This document shows, in pieces, positions 6,702-7,302 of a DNA stretch of 7,302 bases; position 1 is the stretch's first letter; each line of letters begins with the position of its first letter. The notes under the pieces are model-generated. The model had not been told where the DNA came from. It searched no databases and worked only from the letters and a program-made list of their open reading frames with translations. Source of the DNA: Ktedonobacterales bacterium (lineage in GTDB: Bacteria > Chloroflexota > Ktedonobacteria > Ktedonobacterales > JACDGC01); contig JACDGC010000175.1 of assembly GCA_013815535.1 (NCBI GenBank), positions 1-7,302 of the forward strand. The letters run 5' to 3'. The position numbers were made by a program, and so were the translations under genes.

Positions 6702-7302
6702 TTATCGGGCGACCGTCACCGTCGGCTCGGGTGCGGCGGCGACATGCACGCCACCCTTGATCAGGTTCATCGCGGTGATGGACCCAGCGACGAGCACGAC
6801 GCCGACGATCTGCATCCCCACCGGTGGGGCTTTCAACACGAACGTGGTGATGATTACCGTCGCTGCGGGATAGGCTAGCTCTGCCAGTGTAGCATATGTG
6901 GCGGGGGTATGGCGCAGACCGCTGTAATAGATCAGCAAGCCTGCCAAACCGGGGATGAGCGCCAACAAGACCAGATAGAGCGCCAGGCTGGGCTGCGCCA
7001 GGTCGTGGGCGAACGTCTGGGGCAGATTTGGCGTCGAAACCACGGCCCACACCAGCAAGAAGAGCAGCCCCATGGTGAAGCGCGCGCCAGTCAATGTGAT
7101 GAACGACAGCTTGTCGGTGAGGAGCCGCCCCATCGCGGTGGAGGTGCCCCAAAAGAAGGCGGCACCAAGGGCGATCAGGGCGAAGTGCGTTTGCGCGTGG
7201 CTGATCAGCGTGAAGGGTGAGAACAGTTCGGCGCTGGTGGCTGGGTGAAACGCGATGAGATACGCGCCCATGGCGGCCACCACGAAGATGGGGGCGTACC
7301 AC
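6702..7302 (-). CDS. EamA/DMT-superfamily transporter, C-terminal half (runs off the window)
   Basis: About 199 residues of a membrane protein whose 5' part lies beyond position 7302. The frame is open to the edge (WYAPIFVVAAMGAYLIAF), so the GTG at 7283 is not taken as the start. Six hydrophobic segments are visible, beginning with IFVVAAMGAYLIAF. Then come FALIALGAAFFWGTSTAMGR, which matches the opening of an EamA repeat, FITLTGARFTMGLLFLLVW, ALYLVLLALIPGLAGLLIYY, a segment around AYPAATVIITTFVL, and MQIVGVVLVAGSITAMNLI. These fit the last membrane helices of a ten-helix drug/metabolite transporter; the substrate cannot be predicted. The acidic LGE motif common before the last helix appears here as LKAP. 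A short hydrophilic tail ends in TVTVAR. The gene is upstream of the methyltransferase gene, 28 bases away. Confidence 0.85.
   Translation of the reverse strand, partial: WYAPIFVVAAMGAYLIAFHPATSAELFSPFTLISHAQTHFALIALGAAFFWGTSTAMGRLLTDKLSFITLTGARFTMGLLFLLVWAVVSTPNLPQTFAHDLAQPSLALYLVLLALIPGLAGLLIYYSGLRHTPATYATLAELAYPAATVIITTFVLKAPPVGMQIVGVVLVAGSITAMNLIKGGVHVAAAPEPTVTVAR

Overview
The window looks like a chromosomal segment of a GC-rich bacterium. The best fit is Chloroflexota, possibly near Ktedonobacteria. That guess rests on the style of the HrcA/DnaK/DnaJ sequences, the CIRCE-controlled hrcA-dnaK-dnaJ order, and a Ser/Thr/Pro-rich lipoprotein with repeated domains. It was made by eye and the phylum is only moderately certain. 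No phage, transposon, CRISPR or rRNA/tRNA signal was found.

Layout. Positions 1-134 hold nothing I can support. A lipoprotein of unknown function is encoded on the minus strand (135-1061). Its upstream region (1062-1318) is divergent and shared with the heat-shock locus: two small hairpins lie in the lipoprotein leader, and a sigma70-type promoter followed by a CIRCE operator drives the plus strand. Then come hrcA (1319-2470), dnaK (2528-4440, interrupted by a frameshift near 2770) and dnaJ (4628-5779). A strong hairpin after dnaK (4447-4478) and a separate promoter (4533-4561) suggest dnaJ can be transcribed on its own. A hairpin at 5797-5832 separates dnaJ from a convergent minus-strand pair: a SpoU/TrmH-family RNA methyltransferase (5846-6673) and, upstream of it, the C-terminal half of an EamA/DMT-type membrane transporter that runs off the right edge (6702-7302).

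How the genes work together. HrcA is expected to bind CIRCE and repress its own operon. DnaK and DnaJ form the Hsp70 folding machine. No grpE (nucleotide exchange factor) is present in the locus. The most notable points are a symmetrically altered CIRCE paired with an unusual HrcA recognition-helix residue, the dnaK frameshift, the two-domain cysteine-patterned lipoprotein, and RNA hairpins in the hrcA and dnaJ leaders. I did not find a clearly novel multi-gene system.
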